64,000 bases of DNA from Citrifermentans bremense (GTDB lineage Bacteria > Desulfobacterota > Desulfuromonadia > Geobacterales > Geobacteraceae). The stretch is from the NCBI RefSeq assembly GCF_014218275.1, contig NZ_AP023213.1, positions 4,026,954 through 4,090,953 of the forward strand. Direction: 5' to 3'. The position numbers and the translations under genes are program-made. Under the pieces are notes generated by a model. That model saw nothing but the letters and a program-made list of their open reading frames with translations. It was not told the DNA's origin and made no database searches. Positions 16,087 to 26,424 of the stretch are shown piece after piece. Numbering within the stretch: position 1 is the stretch's first letter; each line of letters opens with the position of its first letter.

Positions 16087-16850
16087 CGTCCCCCCTCCTT
16101 GGCCATCAGGTCGGTAAAGACCCTGAGGCGCCCCTCGTACACCTGGCTCAAAAGCTCCTCCTGCAGCACCGCGGCAGGTGGCCCGAAGGCGTAGAGCCGC
16201 TGCTTCAAGAGGACCAGGTTGTCGAAGTACTCGGCCGCTGTGGCAAGATCGTGGTGCACCACGACCAGGGTCTTTCCTGCAGCCTTCGCCCGCTCCAAAA
16301 CGTCGAGTATCGCCCGCTCGGTGGCGGCGTCCACCCCGGCGAAAGGCTCGTCTAAAAGGAGGATGTCGGATCCCTGCGCCAGCGCCCGCGCCAGGAACAC
16401 CCGCTGCTGCTGCCCCCCCGAGAGCTGCCCGATCTGGCGCTCCGCGAAATCTGACATGCGCACCATGGAGAGAGCCTCGAGAGCCGCCTCGCGATCGGCT
16501 GCGGAAGGCGAGCGGTACCAGGGGATGTGCTGGTAGCGCCCCATGAGCGCCACCTCCCGCACGGTAATTGGGAAATCCCAGTCCACGGCGCCGCGCTGCG
16601 GGACGTAGGCCACCTTCCCCTTCGCCTTCTGCACATCCTCGCCGCCGATCAGCACCTCCCCCACGTCCGGTTTCTCGAAGCCGAGGATCGCCTTGATCAG
16701 GGTGGATTTCCCCGACCCGTTGGGGCCGATGACCCCAACCAGCTGGTCCTTCTCGATCTTGACCGATACGTCGAGAAGCGCCGGGCGCGCGCCGTAGGAA
16801 ACCGTCAAGTGGCGCACCTCGATGGCGGGAGTCCCCTTACCGTTGTTCAT
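16083..16850 (-). CDS. Metal ABC transporter ATP-binding protein
   Basis: The 255-aa ATPase powers uptake of Mn, Fe or Zn. Walker A is GPNGSGKST, the signature is QLSGGQQQRVFLA, Walker B is ILLLDEPFAGVD, and the switch His lies in VVVHHDLATA. I chose the ATG at 16850 because GGGGAG precedes it; a GTG 6 codons upstream is possible. It overlaps the upstream hypothetical gene by 14 nt and the permease gene by 4 nt. Confidence 0.95.
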   Translation of the reverse strand: MNNGKGTPAIEVRHLTVSYGARPALLDVSVKIEKDQLVGVIGPNGSGKSTLIKAILGFEKPDVGEVLIGGEDVQKAKGKVAYVPQRGAVDWDFPITVREVALMGRYQHIPWYRSPSAADREAALEALSMVRMSDFAERQIGQLSGGQQQRVFLARALAQGSDILLLDEPFAGVDAATERAILDVLERAKAAGKTLVVVHHDLATAAEYFDNLVLLKQRLYAFGPPAAVLQEELLSQVYEGRLRVFTDLMAKEGGR

Positions 16851-17343
16851 GGCTCCCCTCCCCCGCACCCGTCAGTTCGAACGGGACGGTACCAGCCACC
16901 ACCGCCCCCTTCTCCCCCCAAAAGGTCTGGTCCGCGATCACCCGGCCCCCCTGAAGAATCCTCACCCGTAGCGCATGGTCCCGCGTCTCCCCCTGCGGCG
17001 GGACCGCCCTGACGTAGATCTCGTTATGCCCAAGGACCAGCCCCGGCACCGGCGTAAGCGATTTGGTGACCCCGGCGGGGAGCGAGCGGTCGCTTCGGTA
17101 GATCTCCCGGTCCGCGACGCGCACCAGGAGCGTCGCAGCCTGGTTCGCCCCCCCCTTGAGGGCGAAGGGGTCGGCCGCCGTGGGGAAGCTCGGGGTGAGC
17201 TCCAGCGTGTAGGCCTGGGCCGGCGCCTCGGTCAGTTTCTCCGGGACCGCCGGGGACGGCCTGTGCCGGTCGCGCTGGTAGCTGTAAAGGGAAAGCCCCC
17301 CGATCAGCACCAGCCAGATTGTCGCCACCAGTAAGAACCTCAT
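16837..17343 (-). CDS. Membrane-anchored hypothetical protein in the metal importer operon
   Basis: An N-terminal membrane anchor (MRFLLVATIWLVLIGGLSLY) is followed by about 145 periplasmic residues of beta-rich character. I do not recognise the family. There is no lipobox. It sits between the binding-protein gene and the ATPase gene, overlapping the latter, which suggests an accessory role in metal delivery. That is inference from position. Confidence 0.7.
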   Translation of the reverse strand: MRFLLVATIWLVLIGGLSLYSYQRDRHRPSPAVPEKLTEAPAQAYTLELTPSFPTAADPFALKGGANQAATLLVRVADREIYRSDRSLPAGVTKSLTPVPGLVLGHNEIYVRAVPPQGETRDHALRVRILQGGRVIADQTFWGEKGAVVAGTVPFELTGAGEGSHEQR

Positions 17344-17362
17344 GTTTTTCCCTTATCCCCCT

Positions 17363-18328
17363 CTACTTGAGCGCCTGGACGATCAGGAGGACGTTCTCCC
17401 GCATCATGCCTATATAGCTCTCACCCGCCGAGCCCGCCTTACCCATGGAATCGGAGTAGAGCTCGCCGCCTATGGCGACGCCGGTCTCCTGGGCGATCTC
17501 GCGGATCTGCTTCGGGTTGATGGTGGTTTCGACGAAGATGGCGCGGGCGCCGGAGCGGCGGATGGAGTCGACGACCTGCTGGTGCCGCTTGGGGGTCATC
17601 CCTCCCCCCACCTCGGCCCCGGTGGACCACCCTACCGGCGCAATGCTCTGGTAACGGTTGTTGGGGTTGAAACGGTAGTCCCGGCAGAAATAGTTGAAGG
17701 CGTCATGGGTGGTGACCAGGATGCGCCGCGAAGGGGGGATGCGCCCGGCCTGGTCCCTGATCCAGGCGTCCAAAACCCTCAACTGCTGCAGGTAAAGAGC
17801 GCCCCTCGCCTGGTATTCCGCGACATGCGCGGGGTCGAGCCGCCCCATTGCCTCGACGATGTTGTTGACGTATATGGCGGCATTTTGCACCGAGAACCAG
17901 GCGTGCGGGTCGGGGACCACCTGACCTTCCTTCCCCAACTGCAGCGGGGCCACACCCCGCGACGCGGTGACCAGCTCCTTCCCCGCATCGTGGGCCAGCG
18001 CCCCCATCCAGTTCTTCCCCTCCAGGTGCAGGCCGTTTTCCAGGCAGAGGCTTGCGCTCAATACCACCTGCACGTCGTTCGGCGTGGGCTGGTAGGTGTG
18101 CGGGTCGGCGCCGGGGGCCAATATGCTGCGGACCACCAGGCGGTCCCCTGCGATCTCGCGCGCGAAGTCGGCGATCTGGGTGGTGGAGGCGACCACGACC
18201 GGCTTCCCCGCGCCGAAGGCGGCTACAGGAAGGGTAAGGAGGATCATGAGGAACAGGATGATAAGGCGCAGCAAGTGAAACCTCCTGTCAAGGCGGTCCG
18301 GCAGAAAAAACATACCCCATTGAAACAT
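17363..18328 (-). CDS. Metal ABC transporter substrate-binding protein (ZnuA/TroA family)
   Basis: This cluster A-I periplasmic binding protein has about 321 aa. The metal-site motifs are GADPHTYQPTP (His), PDPHAWFSV (His), TTHDAFNYF, a Glu in FVETTINPKQI, and an Asp in ELYSDSMG. The His/His/Glu/Asp pattern and lack of a His-rich loop favour Mn or Fe over Zn, in line with the DtxR-like domain on the permease. The signal-peptide h-region is LLRLIILFLMILLTLPVAA. The start is uncertain: ATG 18328 is chosen, with ATG 18313 or TTG 18346 possible. Confidence 0.92.
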   Translation of the reverse strand: MFQWGMFFLPDRLDRRFHLLRLIILFLMILLTLPVAAFGAGKPVVVASTTQIADFAREIAGDRLVVRSILAPGADPHTYQPTPNDVQVVLSASLCLENGLHLEGKNWMGALAHDAGKELVTASRGVAPLQLGKEGQVVPDPHAWFSVQNAAIYVNNIVEAMGRLDPAHVAEYQARGALYLQQLRVLDAWIRDQAGRIPPSRRILVTTHDAFNYFCRDYRFNPNNRYQSIAPVGWSTGAEVGGGMTPKRHQQVVDSIRRSGARAIFVETTINPKQIREIAQETGVAIGGELYSDSMGKAGSAGESYIGMMRENVLLIVQALK

Positions 18329-18350
18329 CTCTTCATTAATTGTCAAACTG

Positions 18351-18392
18351 CACCCTCACTCCGACCCTCTCCCAGGGGGAGAGGGAGAATGG
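18351..18392. repeat. CCCTCTCCC/GGGAGAGGG hairpin element
   Basis: CCCTCTCCC (18365-18373) pairs with GGGAGAGGG just after it, preceded by a CCTCACTCCGA word. It lies between the SDR and importer genes, which are both on the minus strand. It could act as a weak terminator but lacks a T-run. Confidence 0.6.
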
Positions 18393-18407
18393 AGAGTTTA
18401 GGCGCCG

Positions 18408-19157
18408 TTATTCCAGGTAGATCATCTTACGGGTCATGCCGCCGTCGACCACGAAGTTCTGGCCGGTGATGAAGCCGGCCTTTTCCGAGGCGAGATAGAG
18501 CACCAGCTCCGCCACGTCCTCCGGGCGCCCCACCCGCCCCGCCGGGTGCTGCAGGTGATCCTCGGGGCGGAGGTCGCTTTCGTCGCCGGTGTTGATCCAA
18601 CCGGGGCTGACGCAGTTCACCCGCACCTTGGGCCCAAGGCTCATGGCGAGCGCGTGGGTCAAGGCCACCACTCCCCCCTTGCTGGCGGAGTAGGGCTCGG
18701 TCTCCGGCTCCGACTGCAGCGCGCGGGTGGAGGCGATGTTGACGATACTCCCCCCGCTCTCCTTGAGAGCCGCCGCGGCGTGCTTGCAGCAGAGAAAGAC
18801 GCCGGTCAGGTTGGCGCCGATGACCCGGTTCCACTCTTCCAGGCTCAGCTCCTCCAGGGGCCCGGCGTGCGCCCTGGCGCGCGCCGCGTTGTTGACCAGC
18901 AGGTCGAGCCTGCCAAAACGCTGCAGCGCCACAGCCACCATATCCTTTACTTCACCCTCGTCCGCCACGTCGGCCGGACAGCACAAAAGGCGCTCGGGTG
19001 CGGCAAGCCGGGCAAAGGTTTGGGCAAGCGCCTCCCGGTCGACGTCTGCCAGCACCACGGCATACCCCGCGGCGAGCGCCGCCTGCGCGATGCAGTTGCC
19101 GATTCCCCTTGCCGCTCCTGTCACGAGCGCCACCTTCTCTCTTTGCTTCTGTGTCAT
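18408..19157 (-). CDS. Short-chain dehydrogenase/reductase
   Basis: This is a classical SDR of 249 aa. The cofactor motif is TGAARGIG, followed by LLVNNAA, then the catalytic Ser in IVNIASTRA and YSASKGG, and ends with the usual DGGMTRKMIY. It resembles FabG/glucose-dehydrogenase-type oxidoreductases; the substrate is unknown. The ATG at 19157 with GGGGGAG upstream fits the family's N-terminus. The longer open frame (to 19280) would add a Cys/Arg-rich tail without homology. Confidence 0.9.
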   Translation of the reverse strand: MTQKQREKVALVTGAARGIGNCIAQAALAAGYAVVLADVDREALAQTFARLAAPERLLCCPADVADEGEVKDMVAVALQRFGRLDLLVNNAARARAHAGPLEELSLEEWNRVIGANLTGVFLCCKHAAAALKESGGSIVNIASTRALQSEPETEPYSASKGGVVALTHALAMSLGPKVRVNCVSPGWINTGDESDLRPEDHLQHPAGRVGRPEDVAELVLYLASEKAGFITGQNFVVDGGMTRKMIYLE

Positions 19158-19404
19158 CTCTCCCCCGTCTGTCAGCATCGCTTGGCCATCTGTCACACCG
19201 GCAGCAAAAAAGGTACAACACCGGGACGGGTAAGGCAACGCGCAACAGGTGCTGCAATCTAGCCGGCGCCGGGTCGACACCCCCCTTCAAAGAGCCCGCC
19301 TCTCCATGACATAAAGTTAAGCAAAAAGCTTTTTTTATTGCAGCGAAACGCTTTATTTGTGCTAGCCTTTGTATCTTTCAAAATACGGAGGCAGGATCCG
19401 GTTC

Positions 19405-20157
19405 ATGCAAAGCAAGCTGATAGAAAAGATACTCCAGGAGGTGGGCGAGGGATCTCTCGACGTCCAGACCGCCCTGGAAAGACTGAAGCACCTCCCCTTC
19501 GAGGACGTCGGGTGCGCGACGGTGGACCACCACCGCTCGCTGCGCCAGGGGTTCCCCGAGGTCATCTTCGGCCAAGGGAAAAACCTGGCCCAGATGCGCA
19601 CCATCATCACGGCACTCCTCGAAAAGGGGGGGAACGTGCTCGCCACCCGCGTCAGCGCCGCCAAAGGGGCGAGGCTCAAGGAGAGCGTCCCGCAGGCGGT
19701 CTACCACCCAGACGCACGGGCGCTGACCATCGAGCAGCACCCGGTGGAGATCCGCGGCAAGGGGAAGATCCTCGTGGTCAGCGCCGGGACCTCGGACATC
19801 CCGGTGGCGGCGGAGGCGGTCCTCACCGCGCGCCTGATGGGAAACGAGGTGGAGCATATATACGACGTGGGGGTGGCGGGTCTGCACCGGCTTTTGGCCC
19901 GGCGGGGCGCTCTCGCCGAGGCTGCGGTGATCGTCGTCGTCGCCGGCATGGAAGGAGCGCTCCCCTCGGTGGTCGGGGGGCTCGTGGACAAGCCGGTGAT
20001 AGCGGTCCCGACTTCCATAGGGTATGGCGCCTCCTTCGGCGGCGTCGCGGCGCTTTTGGGGATGCTCAACTCCTGCGCTGCGGGGGTCACCGTGGTCAAC
20101 ATAGACAACGGCTTCGGAGCGGCCTACGCCGCAAGCCTGATGAACAGGGTGCATTGA
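19405..20157 (+). CDS. larB: Nickel-pincer nucleotide biosynthesis carboxylase LarB
   Basis: LarB carboxylates and hydrolyses nicotinic acid adenine dinucleotide in the synthesis of the Ni-pincer cofactor of lactate racemase. The 250-aa protein has an N-terminal helical part and a C-terminal PurE-like domain (VVSAGTSDIPVAAEA, VVAGMEGALPSVVGG, GYGASFGG). The ATG at 19405 is chosen, although GGAGG lies 13 nt away; a TTG at 19369 would be upstream of it. It abuts larC. No larA or larE is in the window. Confidence 0.93.
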   Translation: MQSKLIEKILQEVGEGSLDVQTALERLKHLPFEDVGCATVDHHRSLRQGFPEVIFGQGKNLAQMRTIITALLEKGGNVLATRVSAAKGARLKESVPQAVYHPDARALTIEQHPVEIRGKGKILVVSAGTSDIPVAAEAVLTARLMGNEVEHIYDVGVAGLHRLLARRGALAEAAVIVVVAGMEGALPSVVGGLVDKPVIAVPTSIGYGASFGGVAALLGMLNSCAAGVTVVNIDNGFGAAYAASLMNRVH

Positions 20158-21315
20158 ATGAAAGTGGCTTATTTTGACTGTTTTGCGGGAATCGCCGGCG
20201 ACATGACCGTCGCGGCGCTGATCGAACTGGGTCTCCCGCTAGAGGTTTTGCGAAAGGAACTGGCGGGGCTTCCCCTTTCCGGCTACACGCTGGAAAGCTT
20301 GAAGGTGGAGCGGCACGGCGTGACAGGGACCTCGTTCAAGGTGACGCTCACCGAGGCGGACCAGCCGCACCGGCACTACAGCGGCATCGCGAAGATGATC
20401 GACGAGTCCGCCTTAGCCCCCAGGGTGAAGGAACTCGCGCAGCGGATCTTCAGAAGGCTCGCCCAGGCCGAGGCCGCCGTGCACGGCGTCCCCCTGGAGC
20501 GGGTACACTTCCACGAGGTGGGGGCGGTGGATTCCATCGTCGACATCGTGGGGACCGCGATCGGGCTCGACTACCTGGGGGTTGAAGCGATCTACGCCTC
20601 CGGGCTTCCCTACGGCAGGGGCTTCGTGCAGACGGCGCACGGCAGGCTCCCGGTCCCGGCACCCGCGACGGCGAAGCTGATGGAGGGGATACCCCTTACC
20701 GCCGACATCGGCGAGGGGGAGCGGGTCACCCCGACCGGCGCGGCAATCGTCGCGGCGCTAGCCGAGGGGTTCGGACCCCCGCCGGCCCTGACGCCGCTTG
20801 CCACCGGCTACGGCGCGGGTGAAAAGGACTTCCCAGAGCTCCCCAACCTGCTACGGGTGATACTGGGCGAGAAGCAAGGGGAAAAGGGTTGCCAGGAGGT
20901 GCTGGTCCTAGAGACCCACATCGACGACATGAACCCCGAGATCTTCGGCTTTCTCATGGAGAAGCTCCTGGAGGCGGGGGCGCTCGACGTCGCCTTTTCC
21001 CCCCTGCAGATGAAGAAGAACCGCCCCGCCACCCGCCTGACCGTGATAGCGGACCCAGACGACCTGAAAAAACTCTCGGCGATCGTCCTGTCGGAGTCGA
21101 CCGCCATCGGCCTGCGCTACTACCCAGCCAGCCGCGTAACCTCTGCGCGCCGGCTGGAGACGCGCTCCACGACGCTCGGCGAGGTCGCCGTGAAGGTGCT
21201 GGAAACCGGGCGCGTGACGCCGGAATACGACTCGTGCCGCAAGATCGCGCTGGATAAAGGGATCCCGCTGATCGAGGTCTACCGCACGGTAGAAAGGGAG
21301 TGCGGCAAGGCATGA
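20158..21315 (+). CDS. larC: Nickel insertase LarC
   Basis: LarC inserts nickel into the pincer cofactor using CTP. The 385-aa protein has the N-terminal signature YFDCFAGIAGDM and the VHFHEVGAVDSIVDIVG His/Glu segment, then METxIDDMNPE-type ETHIDDMNPEIFG in the C-terminal half. Both halves are in one reading frame, unlike lactobacilli where a frameshift joins them. It starts directly after the larB stop and overlaps pgpA by 4 nt. Confidence 0.95.
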   Translation: MKVAYFDCFAGIAGDMTVAALIELGLPLEVLRKELAGLPLSGYTLESLKVERHGVTGTSFKVTLTEADQPHRHYSGIAKMIDESALAPRVKELAQRIFRRLAQAEAAVHGVPLERVHFHEVGAVDSIVDIVGTAIGLDYLGVEAIYASGLPYGRGFVQTAHGRLPVPAPATAKLMEGIPLTADIGEGERVTPTGAAIVAALAEGFGPPPALTPLATGYGAGEKDFPELPNLLRVILGEKQGEKGCQEVLVLETHIDDMNPEIFGFLMEKLLEAGALDVAFSPLQMKKNRPATRLTVIADPDDLKKLSAIVLSESTAIGLRYYPASRVTSARRLETRSTTLGEVAVKVLETGRVTPEYDSCRKIALDKGIPLIEVYRTVERECGKA

Positions 21316-21761
21316 AGCGTTTCGTCATCATCTCCGCCACCTGGTTCGGCACCGGCTTTTCCCCGTTCGCCTCGGGGACCGTGGGTACGCTCGGGGCGAT
21401 CCCCTTCTTCCTCCTGCTGTCGCGCATGCCGCTTGCACTCTACCTCTTGACCGTCATCGCCTTCACCCTCTTCGCCTGCTGGAGCGCGGGGTTCGGCGAG
21501 GAACTCTGGGGCGAGCACGACTCCGGCAAGATAGTCATCGACGAGGTGGCCGGCTACCTGGTCACCATGACCGCCGTCCCCGCCACCTGGCAGGGGGTCT
21601 TGATCGGCTTTCTGGCTTTCCGCTTCTTCGACATCCTGAAGCCGCAGCCGGCGCGCTGGTTCGACCGGTCGCTGAAAAACGGCTACGGCGTGGTGCTCGA
21701 CGACGTCATGGCGGGGCTCTACGCCTGCGCCGCGACGCACCTGGCCCTGAGGTTCCTATGA
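21312..21761 (+). CDS. pgpA: Phosphatidylglycerophosphatase A
   Basis: This inner-membrane enzyme converts phosphatidylglycerol phosphate to phosphatidylglycerol. The 149-aa protein shows SPFASGTVGT, the acidic catalytic segment KIVIDEVAGYLVT, and FRFFDILKPQPARWFD, all typical of PgpA. The start overlaps the larC stop (ATGA) and the end overlaps the cinA start (ATGA). Confidence 0.95.
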   Translation: MKRFVIISATWFGTGFSPFASGTVGTLGAIPFFLLLSRMPLALYLLTVIAFTLFACWSAGFGEELWGEHDSGKIVIDEVAGYLVTMTAVPATWQGVLIGFLAFRFFDILKPQPARWFDRSLKNGYGVVLDDVMAGLYACAATHLALRFL

Positions 21762-23002
21762 GGGTGGCGGTTCTTTCCATAGGGGACGAGCTTCTTTCCG
21801 GCGAGGTGGTGGACACCAACGCGAGCCACATCGCGGACCGGCTCTTCCAGGCGGGGGGGCGGGTGGCGCGACACCTGACGGTCCCCGACGACGCGCAGGA
21901 GATCGAGGCCGCCCTCAAAGAGCTCGGGGAGCGCAGCGACGCGGTCATCGTCACCGGGGGCTTAGGCCCCACACCGGACGACCTCACCGCCGAGGCCGCG
22001 GCCAGGGCCGCAGGGACGGAACTGGAGTTGTCGCCGGAGGCGCTTCTCCACCTGGATCTTTTCGCGCAAAGGATCAGCGGGGGGCTGCACCCGTCCAACC
22101 GCAGGCAGGCGCTTTTACCCAAAGGGTGCGCGCTGATCCCGAACCCTCTGGGGACCGCCTGCGGCTTCGTGGTCCGCGTAGGCCGCGCAGACTGCTTCTT
22201 CATGCCCGGCGTCCCCTACGAGATGGAGCGTATGCTGGAGGACACGGTGCTCCCGAAACTGCGGGAGAGGTTGCCGGCAGGATGGCAGCGGGTGACCCTG
22301 AAGCTTTTCGGGATCGCCGAGGCCGCCATCGCGGAACTTCTGGAGGGGGCGATCCCCCCGGAGTCCCCGGTGCAGCTCGCCTACTGCGTCAAGTTCCCGG
22401 AGATCCACCTGATCCTGCGCGCCAAGGAATCCGACGCCTCCTTTTTGCAGCAGGCGGCAGGCGAATTGCGGCGGCGGCTCTCATCCTACCTCATCGCCGA
22501 GGACCGGGAGGGTATGGACGACCGGCTGGCGCTCTTGCTCAGGGAAAGCGGCCTCACCCTTTCGCTCGCCGAGTCCTGCACCGGAGGCATGATCGCCGCC
22601 CGCATCACCGCCATGGCGGGAAGCTCCGCCTATTTTCTCGAGGGAAACGTCACCTACAGCAACGAGGCGAAGAGCCGAATGCTGAAGGTCCCCGCAGCGC
22701 TGATAGCTGAGCATGGCGCCGTCAGCGCCGAGGTCGCCCGCGCCATGGCGGTCGGGGCGAGGGAGGCGGCGGGAACCGACCTGGCCTTATCGGTGACCGG
22801 CATCGCCGGCCCGGACGGCGGGAGCCCCGACAAGCCGGTCGGCACCGTCTACCTGGCGCTTGCCGACCAAGGCTCCTGCCGGGTAGAGCGCTTCAACTTC
22901 CAGGGCGATCGCGCCCGAGTCCGTTCCATCACCTGTTTTACCGCGCTCGATTGGCTGCGCCGCTACCTCCTCGCGCGGGAGACGACACCAGGCCGGGGTT
23001 AA
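21758..23002 (+). CDS. cinA: CinA-family protein (MoaB-like domain plus NMN deamidase)
   Basis: The 414-aa protein has an N-terminal MoaB/CinA domain (LSIGDELLSGEVVDTNA, VIVTGGLGPTPDDLT) and a C-terminal PncC-type nicotinamide-mononucleotide deamidase domain (LAESCTGGMIAARIT, AGPDGGSPDKPVGTVY). It recycles NMN and may cleave ADP-ribose. It is co-translated with pgpA, a common bacterial gene order. Confidence 0.95.
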   Translation: MRVAVLSIGDELLSGEVVDTNASHIADRLFQAGGRVARHLTVPDDAQEIEAALKELGERSDAVIVTGGLGPTPDDLTAEAAARAAGTELELSPEALLHLDLFAQRISGGLHPSNRRQALLPKGCALIPNPLGTACGFVVRVGRADCFFMPGVPYEMERMLEDTVLPKLRERLPAGWQRVTLKLFGIAEAAIAELLEGAIPPESPVQLAYCVKFPEIHLILRAKESDASFLQQAAGELRRRLSSYLIAEDREGMDDRLALLLRESGLTLSLAESCTGGMIAARITAMAGSSAYFLEGNVTYSNEAKSRMLKVPAALIAEHGAVSAEVARAMAVGAREAAGTDLALSVTGIAGPDGGSPDKPVGTVYLALADQGSCRVERFNFQGDRARVRSITCFTALDWLRRYLLARETTPGRG

Positions 23003-23075
23003 CCGGTCATAACAGGTCCTGATTAGCGACAATCTTCCGCCAGTCCCCTCTCCTCTGGGCCTGTGGCTGAAGATC

Positions 23076-25115
23076 ATGCCTAATCAGGTAAGAAGTTGCC
23101 GGTACAGGGGAATCACCTTGCACTTCGCGCCGTTTCTGCTCATAGCCATCTGCGAACTGACGCTGCTCTTCGTCGAGCGTCGCACCCCGGTGCCGGAATG
23201 GCTGCACCTCGGGGTTTCGGTCACCGTTGCCGCCGTGTTCCTTTTCCTCGCCGCGCGGGTCTGGAAGCGGCAGGAGCGGGTGCGGGAAGGGCTGCAGCGC
23301 GAACTCGAGGAGATGCGGCAGGAGGCGGTAAAAAGCGCACGCCGCTACAAGTGCCTTCTGGAAGGGGCGGGAAACGCCATCTTCATCTTCAGCGCCGACA
23401 CCGGCCTCTTGCGGGAGGAAAACCGGGTGGGGCGGGAGCTTTTGGGCTTCAGCAGGGAGGAGCTCGACTCGATCCAGGCGCGCGACCTGCTGCACCCCGA
23501 CGAGCAAGAGCGGTTCCGCAGCTTCCTGTACCAGGTGCGGCGCAACGGGCGCGGCGAGTTGGACGCGGTGCGGATCAGGAAGAAAAACGGCTCCTTCTTC
23601 CTGGCCGAGATCAACGCGAGGCTCATCGACCTGGGTGACGAGCAGGTGGCCCACTGCCTTTTGCGCGACATCACCAAGAAAAGGCGCACCGAAAAAGAGA
23701 TCTGGCAGAGAAACCGCGAACTCTCCATCCTGAACGACATCCTCACCGGCATGAACCATTCCTCGGACTTGGAGCAGGAGCAGCAAAGAACCCTGGTGGA
23801 GATCATGGAGCTTTTCGATGCGGGGGGGGGCACGATGCACCTGTACCGCTCCGACCAGGGAGCCGCAAGGCTTTGCGCCTGCAGCCATGTCTCTGCCGAA
23901 CTGGAGCAGCGCATCACGCAAAGCCTCATCCTGGACCCGGAGCGCTTCCTGAAGGTGAAAAGGGTGAAGGCGCAGCAGATGAAGGAGCTGGGGGCGGCAG
24001 CCGAAGGGTGGCAATGCGTCACCTCGGTCCCGATCAGCGCCCACGACCACCTGGTCGGCGTGATGCACCTCCTGCACCGGGAGCCCTGCCGCTACAGCGC
24101 CGAAGAGCTCCGCTTCCTGGAAAGCGTCGGCAAGCAGATGGGCACCATCATCGAGAAGGGGAGGCTCTTCGCCGAGCTGAACTGGAAAAGCGGGGAACTG
24201 CTCCGCTCGCACCGCCTTCTGGAGAAGAGCAGCCACAACCTCTCCATTTCCGAGATCCGGCTCAAGCAGAACCTCGCCCTGGTGGAACAGGCAAACCTGG
24301 AACAGAACCGGCTGGACCGGATGAAGAACCAGTTCCTGGGGATGGTCTCCCACGAGTTCAACACCCCGCTTACCAGCATCATCTCCGGCGTCGAACACCT
24401 TTTGCAAAACGGCTGGCAGGGCGAGGAGGAGGCGCGACCGGTGCTGGAGCTCGTGCGCGACGGAGGGCTTAGGCTCAAGGGACTGGTGGCGGACCTTTTG
24501 AAGCTGATCAAGGTAGAGGCGCGCCGGGGGGCGCTGGAGACCTCGGCGGTGCACCTGCGGCATTTCCTGGACGAGCTGTCAGCCCAACTGCAGCCGCAAC
24601 TTTCCGAGCGCGGGCAGTGCGTCACCCTGGCGGGGCTGGAAGAGCTCCCCTACTTCGACGCGGACCGCAACTACCTGGAGCGCGTATTCGGCGAGCTTTT
24701 GCAAAACGCCATCAGGTTCAGTCCGGAAAACGGGGAGATCCTGGTCACCGGGCGGGTGGTGGACCGGCCGGCGCTTCTGGAGCGCAAGGATACCCTGGAG
24801 CGCTTCAACCCTGAGTTCCTCAGGCGCTGCGGCGAGCGCTGCTACCTCGAGGTGGAGGTGCGCGACAGCGGCATCGGCATCCCGATCGAGGAGCAGCAGG
24901 GGATCTTCGGGATCTTCTACGAGGTGGGGGAGATCAAGCACCACTCAAGCGGCATGAGCCGCGAGGAGGGAAGAGGAGCGGGGCTCGGGCTTGCCATGGT
25001 GAAGGGGATGGTGGAGGCCCACGGAGGGATGGTGTGGGTGGAGAGTTCGGGGGGGAGCTCCTTCTTCCTGGTACTTCCCCTGGAGCAGGAGGCAATCCAG
25101 CCGGCGCTGTTCTAA
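23076..25115 (+). CDS. Membrane PAS-GAF sensor histidine kinase
   Basis: The 679-aa protein has two N-terminal hydrophobic segments (about 14-33 and 44-62) with little between them. A coiled linker, a PAS domain (about 85-205), a GAF-like domain (about 225-370), and HisKA (MVSHEFNTPLTS, with the phosphoacceptor His) follow. The HATPase domain has N-box LLQNAIRFSPENG, G1 VRDSGIGIP and G2 GAGLGLAMV. No response regulator gene is adjacent. The signal is unknown; the PAS domain shows no heme or flavin motif that I can identify. Confidence 0.9.
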   Translation: MPNQVRSCRYRGITLHFAPFLLIAICELTLLFVERRTPVPEWLHLGVSVTVAAVFLFLAARVWKRQERVREGLQRELEEMRQEAVKSARRYKCLLEGAGNAIFIFSADTGLLREENRVGRELLGFSREELDSIQARDLLHPDEQERFRSFLYQVRRNGRGELDAVRIRKKNGSFFLAEINARLIDLGDEQVAHCLLRDITKKRRTEKEIWQRNRELSILNDILTGMNHSSDLEQEQQRTLVEIMELFDAGGGTMHLYRSDQGAARLCACSHVSAELEQRITQSLILDPERFLKVKRVKAQQMKELGAAAEGWQCVTSVPISAHDHLVGVMHLLHREPCRYSAEELRFLESVGKQMGTIIEKGRLFAELNWKSGELLRSHRLLEKSSHNLSISEIRLKQNLALVEQANLEQNRLDRMKNQFLGMVSHEFNTPLTSIISGVEHLLQNGWQGEEEARPVLELVRDGGLRLKGLVADLLKLIKVEARRGALETSAVHLRHFLDELSAQLQPQLSERGQCVTLAGLEELPYFDADRNYLERVFGELLQNAIRFSPENGEILVTGRVVDRPALLERKDTLERFNPEFLRRCGERCYLEVEVRDSGIGIPIEEQQGIFGIFYEVGEIKHHSSGMSREEGRGAGLGLAMVKGMVEAHGGMVWVESSGGSSFFLVLPLEQEAIQPALF

Positions 25116-25125
25116 ACCAAACGGC

Positions 25126-25296
25126 TGAAAGGCCGTTCAAGGTTCAACGTTCGACGTTAAAGGCGAGCAACCATCCCGAAATGGGGCCGCAGCGGCACGG
25201 ATGATCTGACGACAGCCGCGGTCGAACCTTGAACGTTCGACGCGTTTTCTGACCTTGAACAGTTTTTCCAACGTTGAACCTTGAACGTTGAACGGT
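25126..25296. repeat. GTTCAACGTTGAACC-word palindromic region upstream of recA
   Basis: The left arm (25132-25158) carries GTTCAAGGTTCAACGTTCGACGTT words. The right part (25220-25295) repeats their complements three times (GAACCTTGAACGTTCGACG, CCTTGAAC, AACGTTGAACCTTGAACG). The two are separated by about 60 bp of unrelated sequence. It fills most of the gap before recA. No gene is seen here. Confidence 0.8.
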
Positions 25297-25404
25297 TTAT
25301 AAGCTTTTAGCCGTTGAAAACCCTCCGCTGGTTGTGCTATTGGTGATGGGATTTTTTACCGGACAACGACCTGCTTTTTTGCAGGCTACAGGAGATATAG
25401 AACG

Positions 25405-26421
<1,017 letters not shown>

Positions 26422-26424
26422 ACC

